The notes beneath the pieces are model-generated. The model had not been told where the DNA came from. It made no database searches and was given only the letters and a program-made list of their open reading frames with translations. From positions 5,146,001-5,210,000 of the forward strand of contig NZ_CP033972.1 of the NCBI RefSeq assembly GCF_003855095.1: a stretch of 64,000 bases of DNA. The letters run 5' to 3'. Each line of letters starts with the position of its first letter. The stretch's first letter is position 1. This stretch comes from Gordonia insulae. Its GTDB lineage: Bacteria > Actinomycetota > Actinomycetes > Mycobacteriales > Mycobacteriaceae. Both the position numbers and the translations under genes were made by a program. Below, one piece after another: positions 17,405 to 26,893 of the stretch.

Positions 17405-18469
17405 GTGAGCGAGCCACCAGAGGACGTCGACGACGGCGGTCCGGGGAACACGTCTGACGACGGCGACGCGCCCGGTCATCCGGTCGCGCGCACGCCGTAT
17501 CGGCCGACGCGCACCCAGTGGTCGGTGGCCGGCGCCATCGCCGCGTTCGGTGTCGGGTACGTGCTCTATCACGTGCTGAAGGGCGCCGGGCTGGGGCAAT
17601 CCGCCGCACTCTACGTCGGCATCCCGCTGGTCCTGGCCGTCGTCATCACGCTCAGCTCGCCTGCCCGTCGGCCGGCCGGCATCGCGTTGAAGGTCACCAC
17701 GATCCTGCTGCTGCTGTCGATCCCGGTGCTCGGCGAGGGCGCCTGCTGTGTGCTCATGGCCGCCCCCATCTTCTATCTGTTCGTCTACCTCGGTGGCCGG
17801 GCCACGGTGCATGCGCGGGACGCGCGGGGTCGTGGCCCCGCGGTGTTCGTCGCGCCGGTGCTGCTCGCACTGCTCGCGCGGGAGGGCACGACGCCGGTCC
17901 TCACGGTGCCGGGTGACGCGATGTCCGCGGCCACCCGGGTCGTCGACATCCCGGCCGCCGGAATGTCCGCGGCGCTCGCGGCACCACTCCGTTTTGCCGA
18001 CACGCGTCCGCGCGGCGTGCTCGCGATCGGGTTCCCGCAACCGCTGTCGGATTCCGGCGGACTGACTCTCGGCGGGCACCGGACGATCGGCTTCGACGGG
18101 GCGCATCATCGGTCCGGCCCTGTCGCCCAGCACCATTGGGGCGAGCACGGTTCGGCCCTCGAGCTGGAGGTCAGCGCCCGCACGGCGTCATCGGTGACCT
18201 TCACCCCGGTCGCCGACAGCACCCCGCTCGCGAGTTGGTTGCGCTGGCGCGAGATGCGGGTGAGCTGGCGGGCAGTCGATGCGACCCGGACCGAGGTGCG
18301 CTGGGAGCTGCACTACACGCGACTGTTGTCGCCGGCGTGGTACTTCGGTCCGATCGAGCGGGTCGTGACGTCGCGGGCCGCCGATCATCTGATCCGCGCG
18401 GTCGATGACCACGCGCCTGCGGTCCGGGCGACGGATCGCACACACGTCGACCACCACCGGCACCGATGA
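17405..18469 (+). CDS. Membrane protein with SRPBCC-like C-terminal domain
   Basis: 354 residues, function not recognised. Residues 1-35 are acidic; four to five hydrophobic helices follow (GAIAAFGVGYVLYHVL, AALYVGIPLVLAVVITL, KVTTILLLLSIPVLG, GACCVLMAAPIFYLFVYLGG). The C-terminal half (from about residue 200) looks like a polyketide-cyclase/SRPBCC fold: SALELEVSARTASSVTFTPV, WREMRVSWRAVDATRTEVRW. Its stop overlaps the next start (ATGA), so the two are translationally coupled. Confidence 0.6.
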   Translation: MSEPPEDVDDGGPGNTSDDGDAPGHPVARTPYRPTRTQWSVAGAIAAFGVGYVLYHVLKGAGLGQSAALYVGIPLVLAVVITLSSPARRPAGIALKVTTILLLLSIPVLGEGACCVLMAAPIFYLFVYLGGRATVHARDARGRGPAVFVAPVLLALLAREGTTPVLTVPGDAMSAATRVVDIPAAGMSAALAAPLRFADTRPRGVLAIGFPQPLSDSGGLTLGGHRTIGFDGAHHRSGPVAQHHWGEHGSALELEVSARTASSVTFTPVADSTPLASWLRWREMRVSWRAVDATRTEVRWELHYTRLLSPAWYFGPIERVVTSRAADHLIRAVDDHAPAVRATDRTHVDHHRHR

Positions 18470-19752
18470 TCGCCCTGCCGTTCGCGGGCGACTGGCTCGA
18501 CGTCTCGACCGTGCGGATGCTGGCGGTGATGGCGCCGGTGGTCGTCGCGGCCGGCTTGTGGTTGGCGGTGACCGATGTCCGTCGTCGGGGTGCGGCGGTG
18601 CTCGCGCTGCTGTGGAACCTGTTGGGGCTCACGATGATCAACGTGATGGCGGTCGCCGTCGGGTGGTGGTCGTTCGGGACCGAGGGCGGCGACATGTTCG
18701 GGTTGCCCGTGGATCTGATGATCGGGTGGGCGGTGGCATGGTCGATGCTCCCGGTACTCGCCGCGCGCTGGATCCGGCCGGCGCATTCCGTGGTGGCGCT
18801 GGTTCTCCTGGACGTGTACGCGATGCCGTCACTGACGCCCGCGGTCGCGCTGTCGTCGGGGTGGTGGTGGGGCGAGGCGCTGGCCGTGGTGACCTGCCTG
18901 ATCCCGGGTGTCGTGTTGGCCGAGGCGACGACGCGTGGCCGGTTCCTCGGACTGCGCGTCGTCATGCAGATGGTGTTGTTCGGTGCGTTGCTGATCGTCG
19001 CGATCCCGTCGGCGGCGATGGCATCGACCGACACCCCGTGGACGGACGTGTGGGCGCGGATCGGCGGGCCGCTCGACATCGTCCTGGTACAGGTCGCCGG
19101 GGTGGTGGCCCTGGTGGCGGTGTCCGCGGTGATCGAGTTCGCCCGGCACGGCGGCACACCCTATCCGTGGGACCCGCCGCGACGACTGGTGACGTCGGGA
19201 CCTTATGCGTACGTGGCGAATCCGATGCAGCTCTGCGGTACCGCGCTGTTGCTGGTGATGGCCGGCATCACCGGGTTGCCTGCGCTTGCCGGGGCCGCCG
19301 TCGCCGCCGCGGCCTTCTCGTCGGGTCTGGCTGCATATGTCGAGAACGATGCGTTGGCCCGTCGCTTCGGTGGGGAGTTCGACGGGTACCGGCGGTCGGT
19401 GCGACCGTGGTGGCCGCGGTGGCGTCCCACTGTCTGCGGCGAGCCCGCCAGGGTGTACCTCGCGCGCGGATGCGACCCGTGCAGCGATCTCGCCGGGTGG
19501 CTCCTTGATCGACGCCCGGCCGGACTCGACGTGCGCCCTGCCGAAGGTCATCGAGAGGCGTTGCGCCGCATGCGTTACGAGACGGACGTCGTGGCAGTGG
19601 ACGGCGTGCGGGCGTTCGGCACGGCGCTGACCCATCTGAATCTGGTCTGGGCCGTCGCCGGATGGGTCATCGCGACACCCGGGATCGCGCACGTCCTGCA
19701 GGTGCTGGTGGACGTGGCCGGGGGAGCACCGCGCGAGATCGCCCGGGACTGA
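18466..19752 (+). CDS. ICMT/PEMT-like methyltransferase fused to a DCC-type thiol domain
   Basis: 428 residues. About eight membrane helices lead to an isoprenylcysteine methyltransferase-type signature: VTSGPYAYVANPMQLCGTAL, then a downstream FGGEFDGYRRSVRPWWPRW. After residue ~325 comes a separate domain with RVYLARGCDPCSDLAGWLLD, a CxxC in a thioredoxin-like DCC (DUF393) context ending in a hydrophobic helix. The fold assignment of both parts is by motif. The methyl acceptor is unknown. ATGA overlap with the preceding membrane protein points to a shared job. Confidence 0.6.
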   Translation: MIALPFAGDWLDVSTVRMLAVMAPVVVAAGLWLAVTDVRRRGAAVLALLWNLLGLTMINVMAVAVGWWSFGTEGGDMFGLPVDLMIGWAVAWSMLPVLAARWIRPAHSVVALVLLDVYAMPSLTPAVALSSGWWWGEALAVVTCLIPGVVLAEATTRGRFLGLRVVMQMVLFGALLIVAIPSAAMASTDTPWTDVWARIGGPLDIVLVQVAGVVALVAVSAVIEFARHGGTPYPWDPPRRLVTSGPYAYVANPMQLCGTALLLVMAGITGLPALAGAAVAAAAFSSGLAAYVENDALARRFGGEFDGYRRSVRPWWPRWRPTVCGEPARVYLARGCDPCSDLAGWLLDRRPAGLDVRPAEGHREALRRMRYETDVVAVDGVRAFGTALTHLNLVWAVAGWVIATPGIAHVLQVLVDVAGGAPREIARD

Positions 19753-19803
19753 ACGACTTCCGCGTGAAAGGCCGCGGGAAAAGCGAGGCAGACCGAATCC
19801 GGT

Positions 19804-21831
19804 CTACCAGTTCCCGCCTGCGCAGAACGTCAGATAGCTCGGATGACGTGGGTCCAGGACGAGTCGCTGCCGACGGCCGCGTGCCTTGATCAGGTCGGGC
19901 ACCACGGTGAGGTAGCGGGGGAAGCTGGCGGCGTAGACGTCGACCCGCAGCCGATGGCCGGGTTCGAGCACCGCGTCCGTGGGCACGAGGTCGACGTCGA
20001 TGCGGATGGGTTCGTCGGCCGGCACCGGCAGCTTGCGTTTGCGGGACAGATAGTGGTGCGCCGACAGCAGGCTGCCGTCCGATGCGTAGGTCGACGACGA
20101 TGGGTCCAGCGCGCGGTTGGACGACGACAATGCGCCGTTGGTCAGCACCGTCGACGTCCCGTCCGGAGCCACATCGTTGACGGTGACGGCCCAGATGGCC
20201 TCGTGCGCCGTGGTCGCCACGTTGAGACGCAGGTTCATCGCGCCGCTGATCGTCGTCGCCTCGGTGACGGGCGCGGTGGTGAACGAGAGCCCGCCGCGCT
20301 CCTGGTATCGGGCATCGGCCGTGAACGAGCGGCCGAAGGCCATCGCCGCGCCCGCGGTCACCTGCGTCATGTCGCGGGACACCGCGCCGCGCAGATCGGG
20401 CTGTACATGCAGCGACGACAGGTGATCGACGGGTTCACGCGACAACGAACCGTCGTGTTCGGCGTGCTCGGCGGTGCCCGACGGCGCGTCGTCGAGGTAG
20501 AGGCGTTGCGGGCGCACACCGGGCCGCGGGAAGCTCGGGCCCGACGTCCATGCGCCGCCCTGCTGGAGCATGGTGACCGGCCCGTAATAGTCGACACCGT
20601 TGCGATGACCCTTGAGCCACCGATCGAACCATGCGCGCTCGAGTACATCGAGGCGGGGCGGCGCGAACTTGCCGCCGTATCCGGACCCGACGTCGAAGTG
20701 GTAGCCGTCGCCGACGACCATCTGCTTGCGTCCGGGAGCCATCTTCAGTCGTTCGTAGACCCCGGTCGCGCTGCGGCCGAACAGGTCGTGCCAGGCGCCG
20801 ACGGTGAACGTGGGTACCTCGATCCGGTCCACCTGGGGATCGCGCTCGTCAAAGTACGGGTCGTCGAAGATGCGGTCGTCGCGGGCGGTGAGGAATCCCC
20901 AGAGCAGCGAACTGATCTCGGTGGCCGGCGACTTGATGCGATCGATCGCCCAGCGCAGGGTGTCGCCGCGCAGCACGTCGCGGATCGGGCTCGACGGGTT
21001 GGGTACCCACTTGAGCAGATTGACCACCGACAGCCACGCGGGGATGAAGGCCGACGGCATACCGCCGGTGATGTAGATGTCGCGGACGATGTCGTCGCAG
21101 CCCTCGACGGCGAAGACGGCCTTGAGGGCCGGCGGACGCTTGTCGGCGGCCTGCAGCGAGTTGATCGCCGAGTACGACCAGCCGGCGAGGCCGACGGCGC
21201 CGTCGCACCAGTCCTGCTCGGCGACCCAGTCGATGATCTCCACCGAGTCCTGCTGCTCCCGGGCGCCCAGGATCTGCCATTTGCCCTGGCTGGCGCCGGT
21301 GCCGCGCACGTCCACGATGACCTGCACGTAGCCGCTGCGCACGAGGTTCCGGTTGATGCCGAAGACGTCGAACACGCCGCCGGACAGGGTCTTGGTGAGT
21401 GTGGTGAGGCCCTCGAGGCCGGTCCCGGTGCCGTCGATCGACGCCGAGGCGGTGTGCAGCGCCTTGCCGATGACCGGCGCGTGCAGCGTGTGGTCGAGGA
21501 GGTCGATGGCGACCCGGTTGTACGGATTGATGTTGACGATGGCGGGGTACGGCGTCAGAACCGTCTGCCCGAACCGATTGGCCGGGCGGATCACCGTTGC
21601 GCGCAGGCGGACACCGTCGCTCATCGTGAGGATGACGTCGCGGTCGATGGCGACCCGCGGATAGAGCTGCTTGCCGTCGACCTGGTCGCGCCAGCGCATG
21701 CCGTCGGCACCGCCGGTGGGGTCACCGAGCGGTAGCGAACCGAAATGCGGGGCAGTCCCTGTCCCGAGGGGGCGGCCGGCCCGGCCCCGCCGCGGCTGCG
21801 GCTGTTCTGCGGCGTCCAACTGGTACGTCAT
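19804..21831 (-). CDS. CocE/NonD-family hydrolase (X-Pro dipeptidyl-peptidase-like)
   Basis: 675 residues. Alpha/beta-hydrolase with nucleophile Ser in GLAGWSYSAINSLQAA, oxyanion/acid region near GAWHDLFGR, and VGDGYHFDVGSG for the histidine. The C-terminal jelly-roll (lectin-like) domain follows, with RLRVDVYAASFPRYLTVVPD. CocE relatives hydrolyse esters or acylases; substrate cannot be read here. No signal peptide. ATG 21831. A 34-bp palindrome lies about 95 bp upstream, suggesting dedicated control. Confidence 0.85.
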   Translation of the reverse strand: MTYQLDAAEQPQPRRGRAGRPLGTGTAPHFGSLPLGDPTGGADGMRWRDQVDGKQLYPRVAIDRDVILTMSDGVRLRATVIRPANRFGQTVLTPYPAIVNINPYNRVAIDLLDHTLHAPVIGKALHTASASIDGTGTGLEGLTTLTKTLSGGVFDVFGINRNLVRSGYVQVIVDVRGTGASQGKWQILGAREQQDSVEIIDWVAEQDWCDGAVGLAGWSYSAINSLQAADKRPPALKAVFAVEGCDDIVRDIYITGGMPSAFIPAWLSVVNLLKWVPNPSSPIRDVLRGDTLRWAIDRIKSPATEISSLLWGFLTARDDRIFDDPYFDERDPQVDRIEVPTFTVGAWHDLFGRSATGVYERLKMAPGRKQMVVGDGYHFDVGSGYGGKFAPPRLDVLERAWFDRWLKGHRNGVDYYGPVTMLQQGGAWTSGPSFPRPGVRPQRLYLDDAPSGTAEHAEHDGSLSREPVDHLSSLHVQPDLRGAVSRDMTQVTAGAAMAFGRSFTADARYQERGGLSFTTAPVTEATTISGAMNLRLNVATTAHEAIWAVTVNDVAPDGTSTVLTNGALSSSNRALDPSSSTYASDGSLLSAHHYLSRKRKLPVPADEPIRIDVDLVPTDAVLEPGHRLRVDVYAASFPRYLTVVPDLIKARGRRQRLVLDPRHPSYLTFCAGGNW

Positions 21832-21925
21832 GGTGCATCACCCTGCCTGGCGTGATGTCCCGTTCAGCCGTGCGCTCGAGGCATCGTCGCCTTGCTCGTC
21901 CCCGCACCTCTCGTGTCGGGAGCGC

Positions 21926-21959
21926 GGTGACGGACGTTACATATGTGGTGTTCGTCACC
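21926..21959. promoter_or_regulatory. 34-bp operator-like palindrome upstream of the CocE-type gene
   Basis: Arms GGTGACGGAC and GTTCGTCACC match at 9 of 10 positions and are exactly centred on ACATATGT (21939-21946). It lies in the 170-bp gap upstream of the hydrolase start and just after the GH76 stop. No regulator gene is adjacent. Confidence 0.55.
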
Positions 21960-22001
21960 TCGCCGGACGAGGATATCTCAGCCCCGGTATCGGATCGCTA
22001 A

Positions 22002-23201
22002 CTAGGTGGCGTCTTTTTGGGCATGCTCGGGAAGCCGCAGGTCGACGGCGGCGGCGGCCTCGAGCACCATCCAGGCCGACAGTTGCACCGACAGGTCGCG
22101 CTCGGCGATCTGCGAGGAGTTCACCGCGCCCCCGACGAACCGTGCCCGGGTGCCGTCGTCGCGCGGCGGCGAGGCCGGTTTCCGCCAGTCGGGACCGAAC
22201 ACCGGGCCGTCGGCGGTGTCCACGCGGTTCGTCCACGCGGCGTCGGCGGACGCCGTCACGATCGACGCCGCCCGACGTCGGAGGCCGGCGGTGCCGTCGG
22301 ACCGAGGCAGGTCGGTCGCCGCGAGCGCCAGATAACGGGACAGGATCCCTGCGAACAAGCCGCCGTCGCCGCCGCCGGCGCCCGGGATCACGCCGTCGAC
22401 GCACATCCGGGTCTCGACGGCGTGCAGCAGTCGGTCGATCCGCTCGGCGTGGATCGAGTCACCGGTGAGCCGCAGCAGTTCGACCTCGGTGCCCAGCACC
22501 ACGCCCTGGCAATAGGTGTAGATCGCTGGCACGCGTTCCATCTCGCCGCCGCGCGCACCGGGTTTGACGCCGTCGATGATCAGATGCGAGTCAGCGTCGA
22601 CGAGGACGCGATCCATCCAGTCCGCCATCGCCGCGGCCCGGTCCAGATGGCCGGTGCGGGCGACCAGGATCGCGGCCGGTCCGTTCGCCGGGGCATTGAA
22701 GAAGAGGTCCATGGTGCGCCACGGGATGCCGCCGCCGAGGTCGGGGACCCAGGCGTCGATCATCCGCCGGGACAGCGTGCGCAGCCCGGTGCGATGGTCG
22801 AGGCCCAGGTGGCGGTCGGCGCGTTCGATCGCCAGCCCCAGCCAGGCCATGTCGTCGTAATAGTTGTTGGTCCATCTGCCGAGGTTGCGCGCCCGGATTC
22901 CACGCAGAAGCCGGTTGACGTCGTCGGCGACGTCGGGGTCGAAGCTGCGCTCGTCCGGAGGGCGATGGATGGCGGCGTCGGTCAGCAGGTCCACCAGGTG
23001 CGCATGCCACCAGTAGTGCCACATCCCGAACCGGCTCGCGATCGTGCGTGTCGGCCACGCGACGGCCGCCAGCCGCGTGCCGGGGATGCACATCATCCTG
23101 CGCAGGTGGCGGCCGGTGACCGCCTCGGCTGCGGCTGCGGCCCGGTCGTTCGCCGACGTCGGTGCAGGTCCGCCGGTCGGCGATTTGGTTGCGTCCACCA
23201 C
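22002..23201 (-). CDS. Glycoside hydrolase family 76 protein (alpha-1,6-mannanase-like)
   Basis: 399 residues, (alpha/alpha)6 barrel. The catalytic Asp pair is seen in NNYYDDMAWLGLA; other family marks are GGIPWRTMD and YTYCQGVVLGTEVELLR. GH76 enzymes cut alpha-1,6-mannose backbones, in this group probably lipoarabinomannan, lipomannan or fungal mannan. No signal peptide is visible, so a cytoplasmic or recycling role is more likely than secretion. GTG start. It lies directly upstream of, and divergent from, rplJ. Confidence 0.85.
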   Translation of the reverse strand: MVDATKSPTGGPAPTSANDRAAAAAEAVTGRHLRRMMCIPGTRLAAVAWPTRTIASRFGMWHYWWHAHLVDLLTDAAIHRPPDERSFDPDVADDVNRLLRGIRARNLGRWTNNYYDDMAWLGLAIERADRHLGLDHRTGLRTLSRRMIDAWVPDLGGGIPWRTMDLFFNAPANGPAAILVARTGHLDRAAAMADWMDRVLVDADSHLIIDGVKPGARGGEMERVPAIYTYCQGVVLGTEVELLRLTGDSIHAERIDRLLHAVETRMCVDGVIPGAGGGDGGLFAGILSRYLALAATDLPRSDGTAGLRRRAASIVTASADAAWTNRVDTADGPVFGPDWRKPASPPRDDGTRARFVGGAVNSSQIAERDLSVQLSAWMVLEAAAAVDLRLPEHAQKDAT

Positions 23202-23498
23202 GGTCGGGTAGCCTATCTCCTTGGTGTGACACGCATCCGTGTGTCGTATCGGTTCAACCAGAGACCGTCGGTCATCGGGCTTCGTCCCGATCGAAGGTCC
23301 TCACCCGAGGTCACAGCAGGTGGCAGCGAGATGAGGCGGCCCGCGCAGGGAGAACGAGGAAGAGTCGGCGCACATACGCGCCAGTTCACGCCCCGTGCCT
23401 CTGCGCGCCGGGGCGTTTGTCGTTTGTGCGACAGCTTCTCGCCTTCTCGGCTCCGGTTGGGCCCGACCCAACTCTAGTGATGAGAGAGGAGGCGAAGT
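23202..23498 (+). promoter_or_regulatory. rplJ leader region with attenuator-like hairpin
   Basis: The 297 bp before rplJ hold no gene. ACGCCCCG (23388-23395) pairs with CGGGGCGT (23409-23416) and is followed by TTGTCGTTTGT, an attenuator- or terminator-like hairpin about 80 bp before the ATG. rplJ leaders in many bacteria bind the L10-L12 complex for autoregulation; whether this one does is inferred. Confidence 0.5.
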
Positions 23499-24023
23499 AT
23501 GGCCAAGTCCGAAAAGGTCGCCGCGGTTGCGGAGATCGCTGAGCAGTTCAAGGGAGCTACGGCGACGGTCGTCACGGAATACCGTGGCCTGTCCGTCAAG
23601 CAGATCTCCGATCTGCGTCGTTCCCTCGGTGAGGGTGCAACCTACTCCGTCGCCAAGAACACCCTGGTGAAGCGTGCCGCCGCCGAGGCGGGCGTGGAAG
23701 GGCTCGACGAGCTGTTCACCGGTCCGACCGCGATCGCCTTCATCGAAGGCGAGCCGGTGGTGGCCGCGAAGGCGATCAAGACGTTCGCCAAGGACAACAA
23801 GGCGCTGGTCATCAAGGGCGGCACCATGGACGGCCGTGCGCTGTCCGTGGCGGAGATCGAACAGATCGCCGACCTGGAGACCCGTGAGGTTCTGTTGGCC
23901 AAGCTCGCCGGTGCCATGAAGGGCAACTTGGCAAAGGCTGCCGGTCTGTTCAACCAGCCGGCTTCGCAGGTGGCGCGCCTCGCCGCGGCCCTGCAGGAGA
24001 AGAAAACCGAAGCCGGCGAGTAA
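23499..24023 (+). CDS. rplJ: Ribosomal protein uL10
   Basis: 174 residues. [37 protein letters not shown] and AKNTLVKRA are typical. It anchors the bL12 dimers of the ribosomal stalk and can regulate its own mRNA. ATG 23499 follows GAGAGGAGG, a strong ribosome-binding site. Operon with rplL. Confidence 0.97.
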   Translation: MAKSEKVAAVAEIAEQFKGATATVVTEYRGLSVKQISDLRRSLGEGATYSVAKNTLVKRAAAEAGVEGLDELFTGPTAIAFIEGEPVVAAKAIKTFAKDNKALVIKGGTMDGRALSVAEIEQIADLETREVLLAKLAGAMKGNLAKAAGLFNQPASQVARLAAALQEKKTEAGE

Positions 24024-24102
24024 TTCGCCGCACCACAGCAATCCCCGAACCGTACGGGGATGAACCACAACCCCGTACGGGGACAACAGGAAGGACGCCA
24101 CC

Positions 24103-24492
24103 ATGGCGAAGCTCAGCGCTGACGAGCTCATCGATCAGTTCAAGGAACTGACCCTGCTGGAGCTCAGCGATTTCGTGAAGAAGTTCGAAGAGGTCTTCGA
24201 GGTCACCGCGGCCGCTCCGGTCGCCGTTGCCGCTGCCGGTGCTCCGGCTGCCGGTGGCGCCGAGGCCGCTGCCGAGCAGGACGAGTTCGACGTCGTGCTC
24301 GAGGGCGCAGGCGACAAGAAGATCCAGGTCATCAAGGTGGTCCGTGAGATCGTCTCGGGCCTGGGCCTGAAGGAAGCCAAGGACCTCGTCGAGGGTGCTC
24401 CGAAGGCGATCCTCGAGAAGGTCGACAAGGACGCCGCCGAGGCTGCCAAGACCAAGCTCGAAGAGGCCGGCGCTTCGGTGTCCGTCAAGTGA
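24103..24492 (+). CDS. rplL: Ribosomal protein bL12
   Basis: 129 residues. N-terminal dimerisation helix ([20 protein letters not shown]), an Ala-rich hinge (about residues 38-58) and C-terminal factor-binding domain ([20 protein letters not shown]). Stalk protein that recruits elongation-factor GTPases. Ends before a strong terminator. Confidence 0.97.
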   Translation: MAKLSADELIDQFKELTLLELSDFVKKFEEVFEVTAAAPVAVAAAGAPAAGGAEAAAEQDEFDVVLEGAGDKKIQVIKVVREIVSGLGLKEAKDLVEGAPKAILEKVDKDAAEAAKTKLEEAGASVSVK

Positions 24493-24575
24493 CATTCGGT
24501 CCCCGACCGAACGTGTGAGACCCGTGATCTCGGTTCCCTGAGGCTCGTTCCCAGGGACCGACCAGCACGCAGCCG

Positions 24576-24613
24576 ATGGCCCGTGGGTGAGATACCCCAC
24601 GGGCCATTGTTGT
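24576..24613 (+). terminator. Rho-independent terminator after rplL
   Basis: ATGGCCCGTGGG (24576-24587) pairs with CCCACGGGCCAT (24596-24607), followed by TGTTGTGCC. It separates rplJL from the Mce operon transcript. Confidence 0.85.
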
Positions 24614-24639
24614 GCCTGGACTGTGATGGCCGGCGCACT

Positions 24640-24667
24640 TTGCCAATCGCGTGGCATGGGCTACGCT
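24640..24667 (+). promoter_or_regulatory. Candidate promoter of the mkl-mce operon
   Basis: TTGCCA (24640-24645) and TACGCT (24662-24667) with a 16-bp spacer, after the rplL terminator and about 190 bp before the ATPase start. A second -10-like TACAGT lies at 24773-24778 without a clear -35. The rest of the 366-bp gap holds no gene. Confidence 0.55.
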
Positions 24668-24858
24668 CATCCCGCAGGGCAGGTTACCGGCGGGTAGGGA
24701 ACCCGAAAAGCGCCCCGGAATCGGTTGGGGACCGAGGGGCGCGGACAGGTGTGGGGAGAAGCGGGCGTCCGCTACAGTGACCCCAACCACAAATGTCACC
24801 GGGCCGTGTGTGGTCGCACCGACCGCCGCAAGGGGCAGCGAATGTCTGGGAGGATGCA

Positions 24859-26082
24859 GTGGGCGTAGAGGTCAGTGTTGAGGGGCTCACGAAATCATTC
24901 GGTTCACAGAACATCTGGCGTGATGTGTCGTTGACCTTGCCGACGGGTGAGGTGTCGGCGTTGTTGGGGCCGTCGGGTACGGGCAAGTCGGTGTTCTTGA
25001 AGACGCTGATCGGGTTGCTGCATCCCGAGCAGGGGTCGGTGGTGATCGACGGTACCGATATCACGCAGTGTTCGGCCAAGGAGCTCTACGAGATCCGCAA
25101 GTTGTTCGGGGTGTTGTTCCAGGATGGTGCGTTGTTCGGGTCGATGAGCCTGTTCGACAACATCGCGTTCCCGCTTCGTGAGCACACGAAGAAGAAGGAA
25201 GACGAAGTCCGCGACATCGTGATGGAGAAGATCGACCTCGTCGGTCTGACCGGTGCCGAGGACAAACTCCCGGGTGAGATCTCCGGCGGTATGCGCAAGC
25301 GTGCCGGGCTGGCCCGTGCGCTGGTGCTCGATCCGCAGATCATCCTGTGCGACGAGCCGGACTCGGGTCTCGATCCCGTGCGCACCGCTTACATCTCGCA
25401 GTTGCTGATCGACATCAACGCCCAGATCGACGCGACGATCCTGATCGTCACGCACAACATCAACATCGCCCGCACCATCCCGGACAACATCGGCATGCTC
25501 TTCCGCAAGGAACTCGTCATGTTCGGCCCGCGCGAGCAGCTGCTGACCTCTGAGCAGCCCGTCGTCAAGCAGTTCCTCTCCGGTGACCGGTTCGGTCCGA
25601 TCGGTATGTCGGAGGAGAAGGACTCGGCGGTGCAGGCTGCCGAGGAGGCGATGCAGGCCGCGGGTATCGGCGGCGGCGGCACCAAGGACGACTTCTCCGA
25701 GATCATCGCGCAGGTGCAGCCGAATCCGGGGATGCCCGAGCGCAAGGCGGTCGCGCGTCACCGTGAGCGGGTGCACGAGATGCTGCACACCCTGCCGCCG
25801 AACGCGCAGGAAGCCATCCGTCGCAGCATGGAGGAAGAAGACCGCATGCGCGCCGAGGCAGACGCCCATGCCGCCGACCAGAACGGCGACAACAACAACG
25901 TGCCCGTCGCGGCCGGTCAGCAGTCGGGCGAATGGACCTCCGCCGACGACTACGCGGGCAATGACGCACCGACCCAGAGCTGGTCGACTCCTCCGGGCGC
26001 CGGCGCTGCCGACAACACCACCACCCAGCCGATCGACACCGGCCGGCATGTCCAGCAGCCCACCGACGGTCGGAGTCAGTAA
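24859..26082 (+). CDS. mkl: Mkl-like ABC-transporter ATPase of the Mce system
   Basis: 407 residues. Walker A GPSGTGKS, Q-loop FQDGALF, signature ISGGMRKRAG and Walker B IILCDEPDSGLD are intact, as expected of MlaF/Mkl ATPases. After the ABC domain (to about residue 255) comes a long acidic, Gln/Asn/Pro-rich tail. It powers lipid import through YrbE/Mce. GTG start with GGGAGG five bases upstream; an upstream in-frame GTG at 24793 has no site. The first ~300 bp use many G/T-ending codons unlike the C-rich remainder. Confidence 0.92.
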   Translation: MGVEVSVEGLTKSFGSQNIWRDVSLTLPTGEVSALLGPSGTGKSVFLKTLIGLLHPEQGSVVIDGTDITQCSAKELYEIRKLFGVLFQDGALFGSMSLFDNIAFPLREHTKKKEDEVRDIVMEKIDLVGLTGAEDKLPGEISGGMRKRAGLARALVLDPQIILCDEPDSGLDPVRTAYISQLLIDINAQIDATILIVTHNINIARTIPDNIGMLFRKELVMFGPREQLLTSEQPVVKQFLSGDRFGPIGMSEEKDSAVQAAEEAMQAAGIGGGGTKDDFSEIIAQVQPNPGMPERKAVARHRERVHEMLHTLPPNAQEAIRRSMEEEDRMRAEADAHAADQNGDNNNVPVAAGQQSGEWTSADDYAGNDAPTQSWSTPPGAGAADNTTTQPIDTGRHVQQPTDGRSQ

Positions 26083-26084
26083 GG

Positions 26085-26891
26085 ATGAGCAGTGCCACCA
26101 CGCGTGGCGTTGATCGGATAGCTCAGGCCGGAACGGGCGCGCTCGCCCAGACCGGCAACATCGTGCAGCTCTTCGTCGATGTCGCGCGTCAAACATTTGT
26201 GCGCCCGTTCCAGTGGCGGGAGTTCATTCAGCAGGCGTGGTTCATCGCGAGCGTCACGATTCTGCCGACCGCGCTGATCGCCATCCCGTTCGGCGCGATC
26301 GTCTCCCTGCAGACCGGGTCGCTGATCAAGCAGCTCGGCGCCGAGTCCTACACGGGCGCGGCCAGCGTTCTGGTGGTGATCCAGCAGGGCTCACCCCTCG
26401 TGACGTCGCTGTTGATCGCCGGCGCCGCCGGGTCGGCGGTCGCCGCCGACCTCGGTTCGCGCACGATCCGCGAGGAGATCGACGCGATGGAGGTGCTGGG
26501 CATCAACCCGATCCAGCGTCTCGTCGTGCCGCGTGTGCTGGCCATGGTGCTCGTCGCCATGCTGCTCAACGGACTCGTCGCCGTCGTCGGCATCGGTGGT
26601 GGCTACTTCTTCAACGTCGTGGTGCAGGGCGGTACACCGGGCGCCTACCTCGCGTCCTTCGGTGCTCTCGCTCAGCTGCCCGACCTCTATGTCTCCACGC
26701 TGAAGGCAGCCATCTTCGGTGTGCTCGCCGGCGTCATCGCCGCGTACAAAGGTCTCAACCCCAAGGGCGGTCCGAAGGGCGTCGGTGACGCGGTCAACCA
26801 GAGCGTCGTCATCACGTTCCTGCTGCTTTTCCTGGCCAACCTGATCATCACTGCGGTCTACCTGCAGATCGTCCCGGCGAAGGGAAGCTAG
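26085..26891 (+). CDS. yrbEA: Mce ABC permease YrbE A-type subunit
   Basis: 268 residues, MlaE/YrbE family. An N-terminal amphipathic segment is followed by hydrophobic helices; family motifs are ALIAIPFGAIVSLQTGSLIK, SLLIAGAAGSAVAADLGSRT and REEIDAMEVLGINP. The EExDA turn (IREEIDAMEVLG) contacts the ATPase. It pairs with YrbEB to form the membrane channel. ATG two bases after the mkl stop. Confidence 0.94.
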   Translation: MSSATTRGVDRIAQAGTGALAQTGNIVQLFVDVARQTFVRPFQWREFIQQAWFIASVTILPTALIAIPFGAIVSLQTGSLIKQLGAESYTGAASVLVVIQQGSPLVTSLLIAGAAGSAVAADLGSRTIREEIDAMEVLGINPIQRLVVPRVLAMVLVAMLLNGLVAVVGIGGGYFFNVVVQGGTPGAYLASFGALAQLPDLYVSTLKAAIFGVLAGVIAAYKGLNPKGGPKGVGDAVNQSVVITFLLLFLANLIITAVYLQIVPAKGS

Positions 26892-26893
26892 CG

